DNA from: a virus
Virus record (IMG/VR): IMGVR_UViG_3300050821_016215
Coordinates: 1 to 56,849 of that record
Direction: 5' to 3' (one strand)
DNA: 56,849 nucleotides
Shown piece after piece: positions 43,819-51,106 of the stretch (the first letter of the stretch is position 1; each line of letters opens with the position of its first letter). Made by a program: the position numbers and the translations under genes. Below the pieces are notes generated by a model. It was not told the DNA's origin. It saw only the letters and a list, made by a program, of their open reading frames with translations, and searched no databases.

Positions 43819-44271
43819 ATGTGGACCAAAAGCATTTTGTCTGTGTTGTTCGCGGCGGTCGCGACCGCGCAAGACACACCCGCCGTAGAGCGGGCGATCC
43901 AATTCATCTTTAACCCGCCCACGCCGGTCCTTACCGTCACGGCCACGCAGGGCGACGGGACCTCCTGCACGATCGGCAAGATCGCAGGCGCGACCATCAA
44001 CGCCTACCTCAACTGCGTTAACGCGACGTTCGGCGCGAAGGCGACTTTCTTGACGGCGGGTGGCGCGACCGCGACCAACATGGTGTGGGGGTACGGGGAC
44101 GTGCTGTGTGTGCTGGTCCTCAACCCCACCGCGACCGCGATAGCGGCGGCGGGTTCCATGCCCGCAGTGCCAGCCGTGAGTATTGGGTGGCAGTGCTCAA
44201 CCAACATCCGCACCAATGGCGCGGTGACGGGCCAAGCCCTGCCCATCACCGGGAGTGTAAGCTGGCCCTGA
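43819..44271 (+). CDS. Secreted protein (150 aa)
   Basis: Signal peptide (MWTKSILSVLFAAVATAQ) and a beta-rich exported body with four Cys (GTSCTIGKIAGATINAYLNC, VLCVLVLNPTATAIA, GWQCSTN), likely two disulfides. TACACT lies 5 bp before the ATG, like the leaderless promoters. It resembles in style the secreted proteins at 8.5-9.7 kb. Confidence 0.6.
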   Translation: MWTKSILSVLFAAVATAQDTPAVERAIQFIFNPPTPVLTVTATQGDGTSCTIGKIAGATINAYLNCVNATFGAKATFLTAGGATATNMVWGYGDVLCVLVLNPTATAIAAAGSMPAVPAVSIGWQCSTNIRTNGAVTGQALPITGSVSWP

Positions 44272-44283
44272 ATACCCTATGGG

Positions 44284-44484
44284 GTGATCCACCTGGGCGA
44301 TTGTCCGTGGTGTCCGGATGATTGGCTTGGGTCGCCCCCAACCCAAAAGGTCCTCACCACGCCGGTAACGGTCTCCATGAATGGCGGTCCGCCGTTCTCC
44401 CTACTCTCTGCTGTTTCCCAATTTGAACAGTCCATCCTTCTGACCGATCCAGCGTTGGCGCTGTGGTTCTCGCAGCAACCCTAA
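44284..44484 (+). CDS. Hypothetical small protein (66 aa)
   Basis: GTG start. It begins MIHLGDCPWCPDDWLG with a CxxC, then a mixed body (SLLSAVSQFEQSILLTDPAL). Not recognised. Confidence 0.45.
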   Translation: MIHLGDCPWCPDDWLGSPPTQKVLTTPVTVSMNGGPPFSLLSAVSQFEQSILLTDPALALWFSQQP

Positions 44485-44485
44485 A

Positions 44486-44752
44486 ATGCGCCAAGCCATC
44501 CAGTGTAAGTATTCGTGTCGCAAGTGCGGGATTCACCGGCAGGTCGTCACGGTTCCGGCACGCGAAGACGAGGATGTGGTGGAGTGGCTGGAAAAGGTTG
44601 CCGCGCCCGCCTTGTCCGCCGATCACGACCGCCGATCACCAGCCTGCCGGATCACGAGTCTCGATGAGGTCATGATCCCGGTGCCCGCAGGCACGGAGAA
44701 ACTCGGCGGCCCGCCCTCAACTCCGGGGAACGACCCGAAAGCGCCGAAATGA
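44486..44752 (+). CDS. Small zinc-binding-like protein (88 aa)
   Basis: AIQCKYSCRKCGIHRQVVTV gives a CxxxCxxC cluster; an acidic helical part (REDEDVVEWLEKVAAP) follows, with one more Cys in SPACRI. The tail (TPGNDPKAPK) is encoded by a forward repeat and stops at the TGA within it. Confidence 0.55.
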   Translation: MRQAIQCKYSCRKCGIHRQVVTVPAREDEDVVEWLEKVAAPALSADHDRRSPACRITSLDEVMIPVPAGTEKLGGPPSTPGNDPKAPK

Positions 44753-44774
44753 AAACCAGCCGCCGGGTCGCCAA
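44724..44774 (+). repeat. Junction repeat copy 27
   Basis: Forward copy giving the end of the 44486 gene; the gap before the glycosyltransferase follows. Confidence 0.85.
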
Positions 44775-44813
44775 CAGCTAAAAACAATCCTGAAACTGCT
44801 CAAGATTTCGCGC

Positions 44814-44819
44814 TATCAT
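44814..44819 (+). promoter_or_regulatory. Candidate -10 box before glycosyltransferase
   Basis: TATCAT, 9 bp before the GTG at 44829; CTGAAA lies 18 bp upstream as a weak -35. Confidence 0.35.
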
Positions 44820-44828
44820 CCATAGTAC

Positions 44829-45908
44829 GTGTCCGTTCAACATAACCGCCAACACCCCGACACCCATCAACCCTGGGCCCAATGGTCCGAAGCCCAAACC
44901 CTCCACTGCGCGACCGCTTACTCGAATCCATTCCGGTGGCGGACCCGCCGTGAACTTGCGAACGATTTCCGGCGCCACATGGAACAATCGGCCAACGTGG
45001 CCCTGCACGTGGGGGAACTCGCCTATGGGGACCGGCCCCACGAGGTGGTGGTCGACCAGCATCCCGGCGACGTTCCGCTCCGGACCTCCCACGAGCTGTT
45101 CCACAAAGAAAACATCCTCAACCGGGTCATCCAGAGTTTCCCGCCGGATTGGCGCTACGGCGCCTGGATCGACGGCGACTTCCATTTCACCCGCCACGAT
45201 TGGGCCCTTGAGGCGATCCACCAATTGCAGCACTACGACTTCGTGCAACTGTTCAGCAGCTACAGCGACCTGACCGGCGAAGTCTACGGACAGGGCCACC
45301 AGCCCATGCGGGTCACGCCCGGCTTCGCCTACAACTACATCCAGAACGGCTATCAACTCCCCGAGGGATTCGCCAACGGGGGCTGGAGAACCTCGGGGGT
45401 TGATCTCGGCTACTACTACGGGGGAGCGGCTGGCCGGCGGGGCGTTGGGGCCACCGGGGGCGCGTGGGCGTTTCGCCGTAGTGCATTTGATTTGGTGGGG
45501 GGGCTGCTCGAGCAGTGTATTTTGGGTCATGGCGATTGGTTCATGGCGTTCGGGCTGGTGGGCGAGGAAGCGCCCGACATGCACATCGACGGCTACAGTG
45601 AGGACTACCGGAACGCCATCTTGAGCTGGCAGCGCAACGCAGCCCGGATCAAAAAGAACATCGGGTACATTGATTGTTTCGCGGTCCATCACTTCCACGG
45701 CAGCAAGTCCAGGCGGGGGTATGCGAACCGGGACACCATCCTGGTCAAGAATCAGTTTCAGCCGTCCCGGCATCTCCGGAAGGACTGGCAGGGGATCTAC
45801 CAGTTGGCCAACGATAGCCCGGCGTTGCGGGATGCGATCCGGGCTTATTTCGTCTCGCGCAACGAGGACGACCCTAACCTCTATGGAACCGAAAGGCCGC
45901 TGGTATAA
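44829..45908 (+). CDS. Glycosyltransferase-like protein (359 aa)
   Basis: GTG start. GAWIDGDFHFTRHDWALEAI has the DGD metal site of a GT-A fold. GATGGAWAFRRSAFDLVGG and AVHHFHGSKSRRGYANRD match phage glycosyltransferase-like proteins, in which the HHxHGxxxxR motif is typical. It may add sugars to a virion protein or host polymer. It is separate from the cassette at 19.7-22.2 kb. Confidence 0.8.
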   Translation: MSVQHNRQHPDTHQPWAQWSEAQTLHCATAYSNPFRWRTRRELANDFRRHMEQSANVALHVGELAYGDRPHEVVVDQHPGDVPLRTSHELFHKENILNRVIQSFPPDWRYGAWIDGDFHFTRHDWALEAIHQLQHYDFVQLFSSYSDLTGEVYGQGHQPMRVTPGFAYNYIQNGYQLPEGFANGGWRTSGVDLGYYYGGAAGRRGVGATGGAWAFRRSAFDLVGGLLEQCILGHGDWFMAFGLVGEEAPDMHIDGYSEDYRNAILSWQRNAARIKKNIGYIDCFAVHHFHGSKSRRGYANRDTILVKNQFQPSRHLRKDWQGIYQLANDSPALRDAIRAYFVSRNEDDPNLYGTERPLV

Positions 45909-45916
45909 GGAGCATC

Positions 45917-46078
45917 ATGATCAAACTGAGCTGGTGGGAAGAATTCATCGTTGGGGCCGCGATAAGCCTGTTGACGATGCTGCGGAGCAAGATGACGAAT
46001 CAGGCCGAGATAGCGGCGATTGAGGCGACGGTTGCCTTTTTGCAAAAGCTGCTTGGGGCCGGGGTCAGCTTGACTTGA
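45917..46078 (+). CDS. Small membrane-associated protein (53 aa)
   Basis: AAGGAG precedes the ATG. An amphipathic start (IKLSWWEEFIVGAAISLLTM) and a second helix (IAAIEATVAFLQKLLGAGVS). Size and layout fit a holin-like or small virion membrane protein, but it is not identified. Confidence 0.5.
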   Translation: MIKLSWWEEFIVGAAISLLTMLRSKMTNQAEIAAIEATVAFLQKLLGAGVSLT

Positions 46079-46086
46079 ATGATAGT

Positions 46087-46139
46087 TTGGCGACACGACG
46101 TTGAGCGCTTCGCTTCAGATTGCGTGGGGTCGTTCCCCG
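46087..46139 (-). repeat. Junction repeat copy 28
   Basis: Reversed relative to the plus genes; closely similar to copies 9 and 23, including the GCAGCGGTGGTGAG that leads to the ATG. Confidence 0.85.
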
Positions 46140-46152
46140 CAGCGGTGGTGAG

Positions 46153-46404
46153 ATGAGCGCTTCAAAACATCCCGCGGACAAACAAGTCCGGATGGCCTGT
46201 GAAATCTTACAACACTACCATGTGGACCACACCAATGATGTCATCACTCGGTTTGCTCACTCGAGCGGTGAAGGCGTCGACATTTACTTGATTTCAGATC
46301 CCGCGTGGAAAGCGAAGTTTCTAGCGGTGTTCGAAGCCTCAGTGTCCGGGGAACGACCCGAAACCCATGACGTGAAACCCAGTGGCGGTGTCGCCAAACA
46401 ATAA
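46153..46404 (+). CDS. Hypothetical protein with repeat-encoded tail (83 aa)
   Basis: Body of about 64 residues (MACEILQHYHVDHTNDVITR, VDIYLISDPAWKAKFLAVF) and a tail (SGERPETHDVKPSGGVAKQ) from a forward repeat. A frame from 46120 would translate the reversed repeat upstream. It is thus bracketed by two oppositely oriented repeats, like the 7537 gene. Confidence 0.55.
   Translation: MSASKHPADKQVRMACEILQHYHVDHTNDVITRFAHSSGEGVDIYLISDPAWKAKFLAVFEASVSGERPETHDVKPSGGVAKQ
46347..46397 (+). repeat. Junction repeat copy 29
   Basis: Forward copy translated as the tail of the 46153 gene; AAAAGGAG for the next gene follows. Confidence 0.85.
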
Positions 46405-46416
46405 AAGGAGAACGGT

Positions 46417-47169
46417 ATGCAAATCCATCAACTAGGCAAACAAGCCCCACGGCTCGACCGCCGCACCCTCCGGCTATCGAACTACTTGAAGAAACTCCCC
46501 ACGCCACCCACCGAGGTAAGCTGGGTCACCCAAGTCCCCGGCCCCTGGCCCATGTTCCTAAACGACACCCTCGGGACCTGCGTCATAGCCGCCATGGGGC
46601 ACATGGTCCAACAGTGGACCTTCTACGCCTCAGGCGCTTCGCAGGTGGTGCAAAACACCGATATCCTGAAGGCGTACCGGGACCTCTCGGGCTACGTGCC
46701 GGGCGATCCCTCTACCGACAACGGGGTCGTGATGCTCGACGCGCTCAAGTACTGGCGCACCGTTGGGCTGGCGGGCCACCGGATCGCCGCCTATGCGGCC
46801 GTCAACCTCACGGACGTGACGGAACTCCTGCAGGCCATCCAACTGTTTGGCAATTGTTTCGCTGGCCTATCGTTGCCGGTGACGGCCCAGGGGGAGGGGG
46901 CCTGGACTGTTTCGCCCGGCGGGATCTTCACCCTCAATGGCGCGCCCGGTAGTTGGGGCGGCCACTGTGTCCCCTACATGGCGGCCTCGCCTGTATCGAG
47001 GACCTGCATCGCGTGGGGAGACCGGTTGAAGCTTTCGCCTAATTTCTCGCTCGATTATGTGGATGAACTCTATGCGGTTGTGTCGCAGGAATGGATTGAC
47101 CGGCAAGGCGTGAGCCCGAGTGGGTTGGATCTCAAGACCTTACTGGCGGATGTGGCGGCGATTCGCTGA
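46417..47169 (+). CDS. Cysteine-peptidase-like protein (250 aa)
   Basis: MFLNDTLGTCVIAAMGHMVQ places a Cys at the head of a helix as in papain-like/C39-type folds, and APGSWGGHCVPYMAASPVSR has a His in the expected later strand. ITAWGD-type strand (CIAWGDRLKLS) follows. Related phage proteins with the NDxxGTCVIAA pattern are usually annotated as hypothetical. Protease activity is plausible but unproven. Strong AAAAGGAG ribosome-binding site. Confidence 0.6.
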   Translation: MQIHQLGKQAPRLDRRTLRLSNYLKKLPTPPTEVSWVTQVPGPWPMFLNDTLGTCVIAAMGHMVQQWTFYASGASQVVQNTDILKAYRDLSGYVPGDPSTDNGVVMLDALKYWRTVGLAGHRIAAYAAVNLTDVTELLQAIQLFGNCFAGLSLPVTAQGEGAWTVSPGGIFTLNGAPGSWGGHCVPYMAASPVSRTCIAWGDRLKLSPNFSLDYVDELYAVVSQEWIDRQGVSPSGLDLKTLLADVAAIR

Positions 47170-47345
47170 ATAGTTTGGCGACACCACCCGTGGGGCGCGC
47201 CACCACCGTGGGGTCGTTCCCCGTGGTACTCGGATAAATGTATCTGACTACCTTCCCCGTGGGGTTGAGCTTGGCGTGGTATCTTCACCTTAACCGCGTG
47301 ATCCCCAAATCCCGGAATCACGCCCCAGGGGTCGGGGTTCGCCAT
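47070..47345 (-). CDS. Doubtful ORF overlapping the convergent gene (91 aa)
   Basis: Starts MANPDPWGVIPGFGDHAVKV, overlapping the preceding stop region, reads through a forward repeat and then ~100 bp antisense to the 46417 gene. Only the first ~42 residues are protein-like. It may be the truncated remnant of a gene cut by the inversion of this block. Confidence 0.3.
   Translation of the reverse strand: MANPDPWGVIPGFGDHAVKVKIPRQAQPHGEGSQIHLSEYHGERPHGGGAPHGWCRQTIQRIAATSASKVLRSNPLGLTPCRSIHSCDTTA
47175..47223 (-). repeat. Junction repeat copy 30
   Basis: Between convergent units; forward relative to the minus-strand block. Confidence 0.85.
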
Positions 47346-47578
47346 CCTGGCCCCTGGCGTAGCAGGACCCGCGCGATTCTCGCGATGTCGCTCGACGGCA
47401 GCATGGTGACGTTGGGGGCTAGGCGCACCCGCACCCGCCAGTGGTTGCTCCTGTGGGGGTCGCAGGCTTCGCAGGGATGGCGGGATTCCCCGCCCGTATG
47501 GCAGGGGCAATCACACAACGACGGATCTACGCGCTGCTCGTGCGCGCCCCCTTTACAAAAGATGCAGAGTTTATCCAC
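47318..47578 (-). CDS. Cys-rich zinc-binding-like protein (86 aa)
   Basis: The GTG start overlaps the end of the small gene upstream. Cys pattern KLCIFCKGG, SLCDCPCHTGGES, HPCEACDPH is typical of small zinc-binding proteins found in actinophage-like and soil phage genomes. A basic helical end follows. A longer plus-strand frame over the same region (47238-47723) has no such features and is rejected. Confidence 0.6.
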   Translation of the reverse strand: MDKLCIFCKGGAHEQRVDPSLCDCPCHTGGESRHPCEACDPHRSNHWRVRVRLAPNVTMLPSSDIARIARVLLRQGPGWRTPTPGA

Positions 47579-47669
47579 GGCGTTGCTCCCAACGGGCCCA
47601 AAGGAAGAATCCCAGCGGGATCAGGAACCCCGAAAGCGCCACCAGCACAAGTTCTGCGATGAACCTCAT
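47571..47669 (-). CDS. Single-span membrane peptide (32 aa)
   Basis: Almost entirely one hydrophobic helix (IAELVLVALSGFLIPLGFFL) with a basic end (ARWEQRRG). Overlaps the next start by 8 bp. Not recognised. Confidence 0.5.
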   Translation of the reverse strand: MRFIAELVLVALSGFLIPLGFFLWARWEQRRG

Positions 47670-47768
47670 GTCAATCCCCCCACACTACCGAATTGTGGCC
47701 GATTGCCATTGAGGGGATCTTAGGTCCTGAACCATCTGGAGCACAATAGGCTGAAAGTACTGTTTTGT

Positions 47769-47820
47769 TTGGCGACACCACCCCTGGGGCTCCGCATCAA
47801 GCATTTCGGGTCGTTCCCCG
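47769..47820 (-). repeat. Junction repeat copy 31
   Basis: Forward relative to the minus-strand block; read as the RGTTRNA tail of the DUF1737 gene. Confidence 0.85.
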
Positions 47821-47985
47821 TAGGTCAGGGGCCGTGTCGTGCACCATCGCCTGAACCCAAAGGGAACCCGACCAAATCAGTGAGCCGTGGGGCTGCCACC
47901 CCGACGCCAGCATGATCTTGATGGATTGCTCCAGGTCATCAAGGGATTTGGCTGACGCGACTCGATACTCCGTTATGGTGCTCAT
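47797..47985 (-). CDS. DUF1737-family protein (62 aa)
   Basis: EYRVASAKSLDDLEQSIKIM, then LASGWQPHGSLIWSG and WVQAMVH, is the DUF1737 pattern (a small domain of unknown function with a GWxPxG motif and a QAM strand). The tail is repeat-encoded. Confidence 0.75.
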   Translation of the reverse strand: MSTITEYRVASAKSLDDLEQSIKIMLASGWQPHGSLIWSGSLWVQAMVHDTAPDLRGTTRNA

Positions 47986-47988
47986 GGG

Positions 47989-48117
47989 CTACTCGTCATC
48001 CCGATACAGTGGGCCGTCGATGCGGTCGCGGGTCACGGGGTGGCGGCAGTAGGCGGCCGCGTAGCCGATGACCCAGAAGAGAAACGCCACGCCAATCAAC
48101 AGTGCAATGGTTCCCAT
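47989..48117 (-). CDS. Small membrane protein (42 aa)
   Basis: GGAGG lies 9 bp upstream of the ATG. One N-terminal membrane helix (TIALLIGVAFLFWVIGYAAA) and a short charged tail. First gene of the minus-strand block. Confidence 0.55.
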   Translation of the reverse strand: MGTIALLIGVAFLFWVIGYAAAYCRHPVTRDRIDGPLYRDDE

Positions 48118-48253
48118 CGGTAAACCTCCACGGCTTTGATACTAGGACTTTCGGCCCACGTGGGCAATGGGACCAAAGTACCGATTTCGCCCTATGCCGA
48201 AAACCTGAGGCGTCCTAAGGAGATTTCGTTGCAGAATCGGTACCAGGGGTCCA

Positions 48254-48282
48254 TTGGAGCCCGCGCTCCCAACCGGCATAAT
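48254..48282 (+). promoter_or_regulatory. Sigma70-like promoter
   Basis: TTGGAG (48254-48259), 17-bp spacer, CATAAT (48277-48282). AGGAGG and the ATG at 48302 follow, so this unit has a normal leader. Located in the divergent gap 48118-48301. Confidence 0.5.
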
Positions 48283-48301
48283 CGCGTCAGGAGGAAACGC
48301 G

Positions 48302-48496
48302 ATGCAAGCAACCACAACGGAACAAGACGACATAGAACTCCGGCACGCGCTCGATCTGATCAAACTGCACATCACCGTAGATTCACGCATCAACAACGCA
48401 GAACGCCGGCGCAACATCGAACTCCATGCTGCGGTTCAAATCATCGTAACGGTCGCGCGCCGCCACGGGCTGCTGCTCGAACACGGAGGCCGGTGA
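48302..48496 (+). CDS. Hypothetical helical protein (64 aa)
   Basis: AGGAGG precedes the start. Helical (EQDDIELRHALDLIKLHITV, NNAERRRNIELHAAVQIIVT). A small coiled-coil accessory protein; not recognised. Stop overlaps the next start by 1 bp. Confidence 0.55.
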   Translation: MQATTTEQDDIELRHALDLIKLHITVDSRINNAERRRNIELHAAVQIIVTVARRHGLLLEHGGR

Positions 48497-48801
48497 TGAA
48501 ACGCATTCCGACCTTGGCGCAATTGCAAGCCCAGTGCGACCTCTGGAACATGGCTTATCCGGTTGGCACCTCGGTTGAATATCATCCGGTCATCGGCGAG
48601 CCCGCGCATCGAATCCGAAAGACGCGCACAGCCGCCCAGGTCCTCTCGGGCCATACACCGGTTGTGTGGCTGGACGGGGAGTCCGGATGTGTTGCGCTTG
48701 AGGCCTGCATCCCGGCGAAGCCAACAGCCACGGGGAACGACCCGAAACAAGCCCCGGTCTCTGGAGATGCCGAGTCGCCAAAGCAAAAAGGAAAAAGCTA
48801 A
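48496..48801 (+). CDS. Hypothetical beta-barrel-like protein with repeat-encoded tail (101 aa)
   Basis: WNMAYPVGTSVEYHPVIGEP, RKTRTAAQVLSGHTPVVWLD and SGCVALEACIP form an SH3-like pattern seen in many small phage proteins. The tail (TATGNDPKQAPVSGDAES) is read from a forward repeat. Confidence 0.55.
   Translation: MKRIPTLAQLQAQCDLWNMAYPVGTSVEYHPVIGEPAHRIRKTRTAAQVLSGHTPVVWLDGESGCVALEACIPAKPTATGNDPKQAPVSGDAESPKQKGKS
48731..48781 (+). repeat. Junction repeat copy 32
   Basis: Forward copy translated in the 48496 gene; AAAAAGGAAAAAG and the next ATG follow. Confidence 0.85.
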
Positions 48802-49020
48802 ATGGGCAACCTACCGGACGGCTGCACCGCCCTCGATATCGACCACTTGATCCCCGATGAACCCGAGTACGAACTGACGGAGGCCGATCTGGCGGAAGCG
48901 TACCTGGACCGAATCGACATGGAGGCGATCAACTGCCCCACGGCGGTCTTCTACGAGTACGATGCCTTGCTGGTCGATTGCGCGATCAAGGAAGCCCGGA
49001 TGGCGAGGTGGGCCGCATGA
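48802..49020 (+). CDS. Acidic small protein (72 aa)
   Basis: Very acidic (DIDHLIPDEPEYELTEADLA, YLDRIDMEAINCPTAVFYEY) with a basic helical end. Not recognised. Stop overlaps the next start. Confidence 0.55.
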   Translation: MGNLPDGCTALDIDHLIPDEPEYELTEADLAEAYLDRIDMEAINCPTAVFYEYDALLVDCAIKEARMARWAA

Positions 49021-49724
49021 GCGCCAAGGGGGTGACGGTTGAAAGCTTCCTGGCGGACGTTGCCAACCACAAGCTGACAGTCCGGATGGACAACGGATGC
49101 TACCGGCACCTTGTGTTCAGGCAGCCGATCAACACTTGGAACATGTGGTTTGAAATCGTCACCTGGCCGAACATGTTGACGATTCACGGCGACATGGGGA
49201 CTTGGTCCTTTTCCAGAGTCGAGGACATGTTCACGTTCTTCCGTTCGGATCAACTTCGGATCAACGCGTCTTACTGGAGCGAAAAGATCGAAAGTGAGAG
49301 TCGCTTTGGGGGACCGCACAAAACCTTCATCCCGGAGATTTTCAAAGGGAATGTGTTGTCGAGTCTGGACGGGTACGGGTTGTCAGGCCGCCAGATCGTA
49401 GAAATAGCCGAACTCTTGCGGGACCAAGTCTTTTGCGAGGAAGAGGAATCGTCTGCCCGGCGGGCTCTTGCGGCTTTCAAACACGAAGAGTTTAGGTTTT
49501 CAGATTCGTGGGAGATCGACGGAAAAGGCTACACATATCACTATCTGTGGTGCCTGCATGCGATTGTTTGGGCGATTCAACAGTACGATGCGGTCTCAAC
49601 CCTCGGGGAACGACCCGAAAGCGCCGAAGTGAAAACCAGAAGTCGTGTCGCCAATGCCTTGCCAAAACGGGATGGTTTAGGCAACACAGAAGAGATGGAG
49701 GTGCCATTGAATGAGCCGTCTTGA
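49017..49724 (+). CDS. Phage hypothetical protein extended through a repeat (235 aa)
   Basis: CYRHLVFRQPINTWNMWFEI, TWPNMLTIHGDMGTWSFSRV and DMFTFFRSD match a widespread family of phage and bacterial proteins of unknown function. A helical middle (QIVEIAELLRDQVFCEEEES) and aromatic C-terminal part follow. The repeat (49604-49654) is read through in frame (LGERPESAEVKTRSRVAN), and translation then continues 22 residues beyond it, unlike most copies. Confidence 0.7.
   Translation: MSAKGVTVESFLADVANHKLTVRMDNGCYRHLVFRQPINTWNMWFEIVTWPNMLTIHGDMGTWSFSRVEDMFTFFRSDQLRINASYWSEKIESESRFGGPHKTFIPEIFKGNVLSSLDGYGLSGRQIVEIAELLRDQVFCEEEESSARRALAAFKHEEFRFSDSWEIDGKGYTYHYLWCLHAIVWAIQQYDAVSTLGERPESAEVKTRSRVANALPKRDGLGNTEEMEVPLNEPS
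49604..49654 (+). repeat. Junction repeat copy 33
   Basis: Forward copy lying inside the 49017 reading frame. Confidence 0.85.
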
Positions 49725-49737
49725 TTCGGTTGACCGG

Positions 49738-49845
49738 TTGTGACGGGTTTGACGGGTTTGCGGGAATACTCCCTACGAGACAAGTACAAGGAAAAAGATT
49801 CCACAAACCCGTCACAACCCGTCGCCTTTGCGAAACCCGTCATTT
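49738..49845. repeat. Iteron-like TGACGGGTTT repeats
   Basis: Two head-to-tail copies (49741-49759) and three inverted copies (AAACCCGTCA at 49805 and 49833, AACCCGTC at 49816) of a 9-10 bp motif in the 251-bp gap 49725-49975. Such arrays act as initiator- or repressor-binding sites. A poorly supported 79-codon frame also spans the gap; the rest holds nothing else recognisable. Confidence 0.5.
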
Positions 49846-49975
49846 TCCTACTGTCAGTCCGATGCCGCTGTAAGAATCACACGCGGCCGGCCAACGGCCC
49901 TTCCGTCGGAGGTGCTGACTCTGCCATAAATTACGACGCGCATTTCTTGACTCCAAACCAAAAAGGAGAATCCAA

Positions 49976-50455
49976 GTGACCGCCACCCCAGCTAAACCAA
50001 AACTCACTATCGAAAACGACACCCCCATCACGATAGCGCTCCGGTACCCCAGCGGAAAAGTAGTAGGTAGCCGCATCCCCGGAGCCCCCAATCAGGTCTA
50101 CTATAGTCTCCAGGACGGACGCTCAATGTACCTGCCCTTGCAAGTGGGCCTCATGATCGACGCCCTGAAGCTCAGGACCGGCGAACCCTTCACCCTCGTG
50201 AAGCGCGGGCCCCGCGACTGGGAGGTCAAGCGGACTTCTGAGCGCACGCTCCCCCACGGGGAACCCGCCGGGCCGGTGAACGGCGCGGGTGAAGACGCAT
50301 CCGCCATCCTGACCCGCTGTTACGCCCAAGGGATCGAGATTGCGCTCCGGGCGGTCGAGACGGCACGCCAGAAGGGCCTGATGGTAACGCCGTCCTTTGA
50401 GGATCTGCGCTGCATTTCAAGCGTTCTCATGATCGCGGAAACGGGGCGGCGATGA
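49976..50455 (+). CDS. Hypothetical protein (159 aa)
   Basis: GTG start with AAAAGGAG 7 bp upstream. N-terminal beta domain (LTIENDTPITIALRYPSGKV, YLPLQVGLMIDALKLRTGEP, RDWEVKRTS) and a helical C-terminal part (IEIALRAVETARQKGLMV). It resembles phage proteins of unknown function; a nucleic-acid-binding role is possible. Confidence 0.6.
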   Translation: MTATPAKPKLTIENDTPITIALRYPSGKVVGSRIPGAPNQVYYSLQDGRSMYLPLQVGLMIDALKLRTGEPFTLVKRGPRDWEVKRTSERTLPHGEPAGPVNGAGEDASAILTRCYAQGIEIALRAVETARQKGLMVTPSFEDLRCISSVLMIAETGRR

Positions 50456-50907
50456 ACACCCCTGGTCCATTGGGGCTCAACCTACCGGCCCACCGAAGAG
50501 TTGCCGAACAGGGTCAGCGTATGGACATCCCACAGGCCACCGACATGCTGGCCTTGATCGACTACGCGGAACGTCTGGAGAAAGTGGCGAGAATCCCAAT
50601 CTCTAACCCCAGCCCCACCCCGACCCCCGGCCCCTGGCACCGCGACCCCGAGATGCCGACCATGATCCTGGACGCCCCGCTTGCGCAAGCGAAGGAAATC
50701 ATCGCCCAAACCTCGGGGCTCGCCAACGCGCGCCTGATCGCCGCGGCACCGGATCTACTGGACATCGTGAAGGACGATTACCAGTCGGGTGCTTTCGCCT
50801 GCCTGGATACGGAGTTGTGCGGTCAGTGCCGGTACTGCAAGCGCCGGGCCCTAATCGAACGGATTGACCCGGAATGGTTAAGCAAAGCGGAGGGCCGCGA
50901 TGCCTGA
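50452..50907 (+). CDS. Ead/Ea22-like phage protein (151 aa)
   Basis: Contains GLANARLIAAAPDLLDIVKD, the ARLIAAAPDLL motif of Ea22-type lambda-like accessory proteins, preceded by a Pro-rich linker with PTPTPGPWHRD, also characteristic. Two Cys pairs (CGQCRYCKRR) near the end suggest zinc binding. Confidence 0.7.
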   Translation: MNTPGPLGLNLPAHRRVAEQGQRMDIPQATDMLALIDYAERLEKVARIPISNPSPTPTPGPWHRDPEMPTMILDAPLAQAKEIIAQTSGLANARLIAAAPDLLDIVKDDYQSGAFACLDTELCGQCRYCKRRALIERIDPEWLSKAEGRDA

Positions 50908-51106
50908 CCAAAAACCACTCAAGCCCCCCATAACGGACCGGGATCTTGATGTCGCCGTACGGGTGTTTTTCTGGACTCTCGCCGCCGCCCTTGAAACTGC
51001 TGCCAACAATGAAACTAGCGTCGGGATGGTTTGCCATATTTTGTTGGAATCGACTGATGCCCGCGAACGGTTACGCGTTGCGCTTCAAAAAGAGGTCGAA
51101 CCATGA
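50900..51106 (+). CDS. Hypothetical helical protein (68 aa)
   Basis: Helical (DRDLDVAVRVFFWTLAAALE, SVGMVCHILLESTDARERLR). Overlaps both neighbours. Not recognised. Confidence 0.55.
   Translation: MPDQKPLKPPITDRDLDVAVRVFFWTLAAALETAANNETSVGMVCHILLESTDARERLRVALQKEVEP

Noticed and set aside
47238-47723. 161-codon plus-strand frame
   Set aside because: Covers three small minus-strand genes with zinc-binding or membrane features; the plus frame has no domain-like pattern.
49740-49979. 79-codon frame across the iteron region
   Set aside because: It begins within the repeat array and is not protein-like; its coincident end at the next GTG is the only support.
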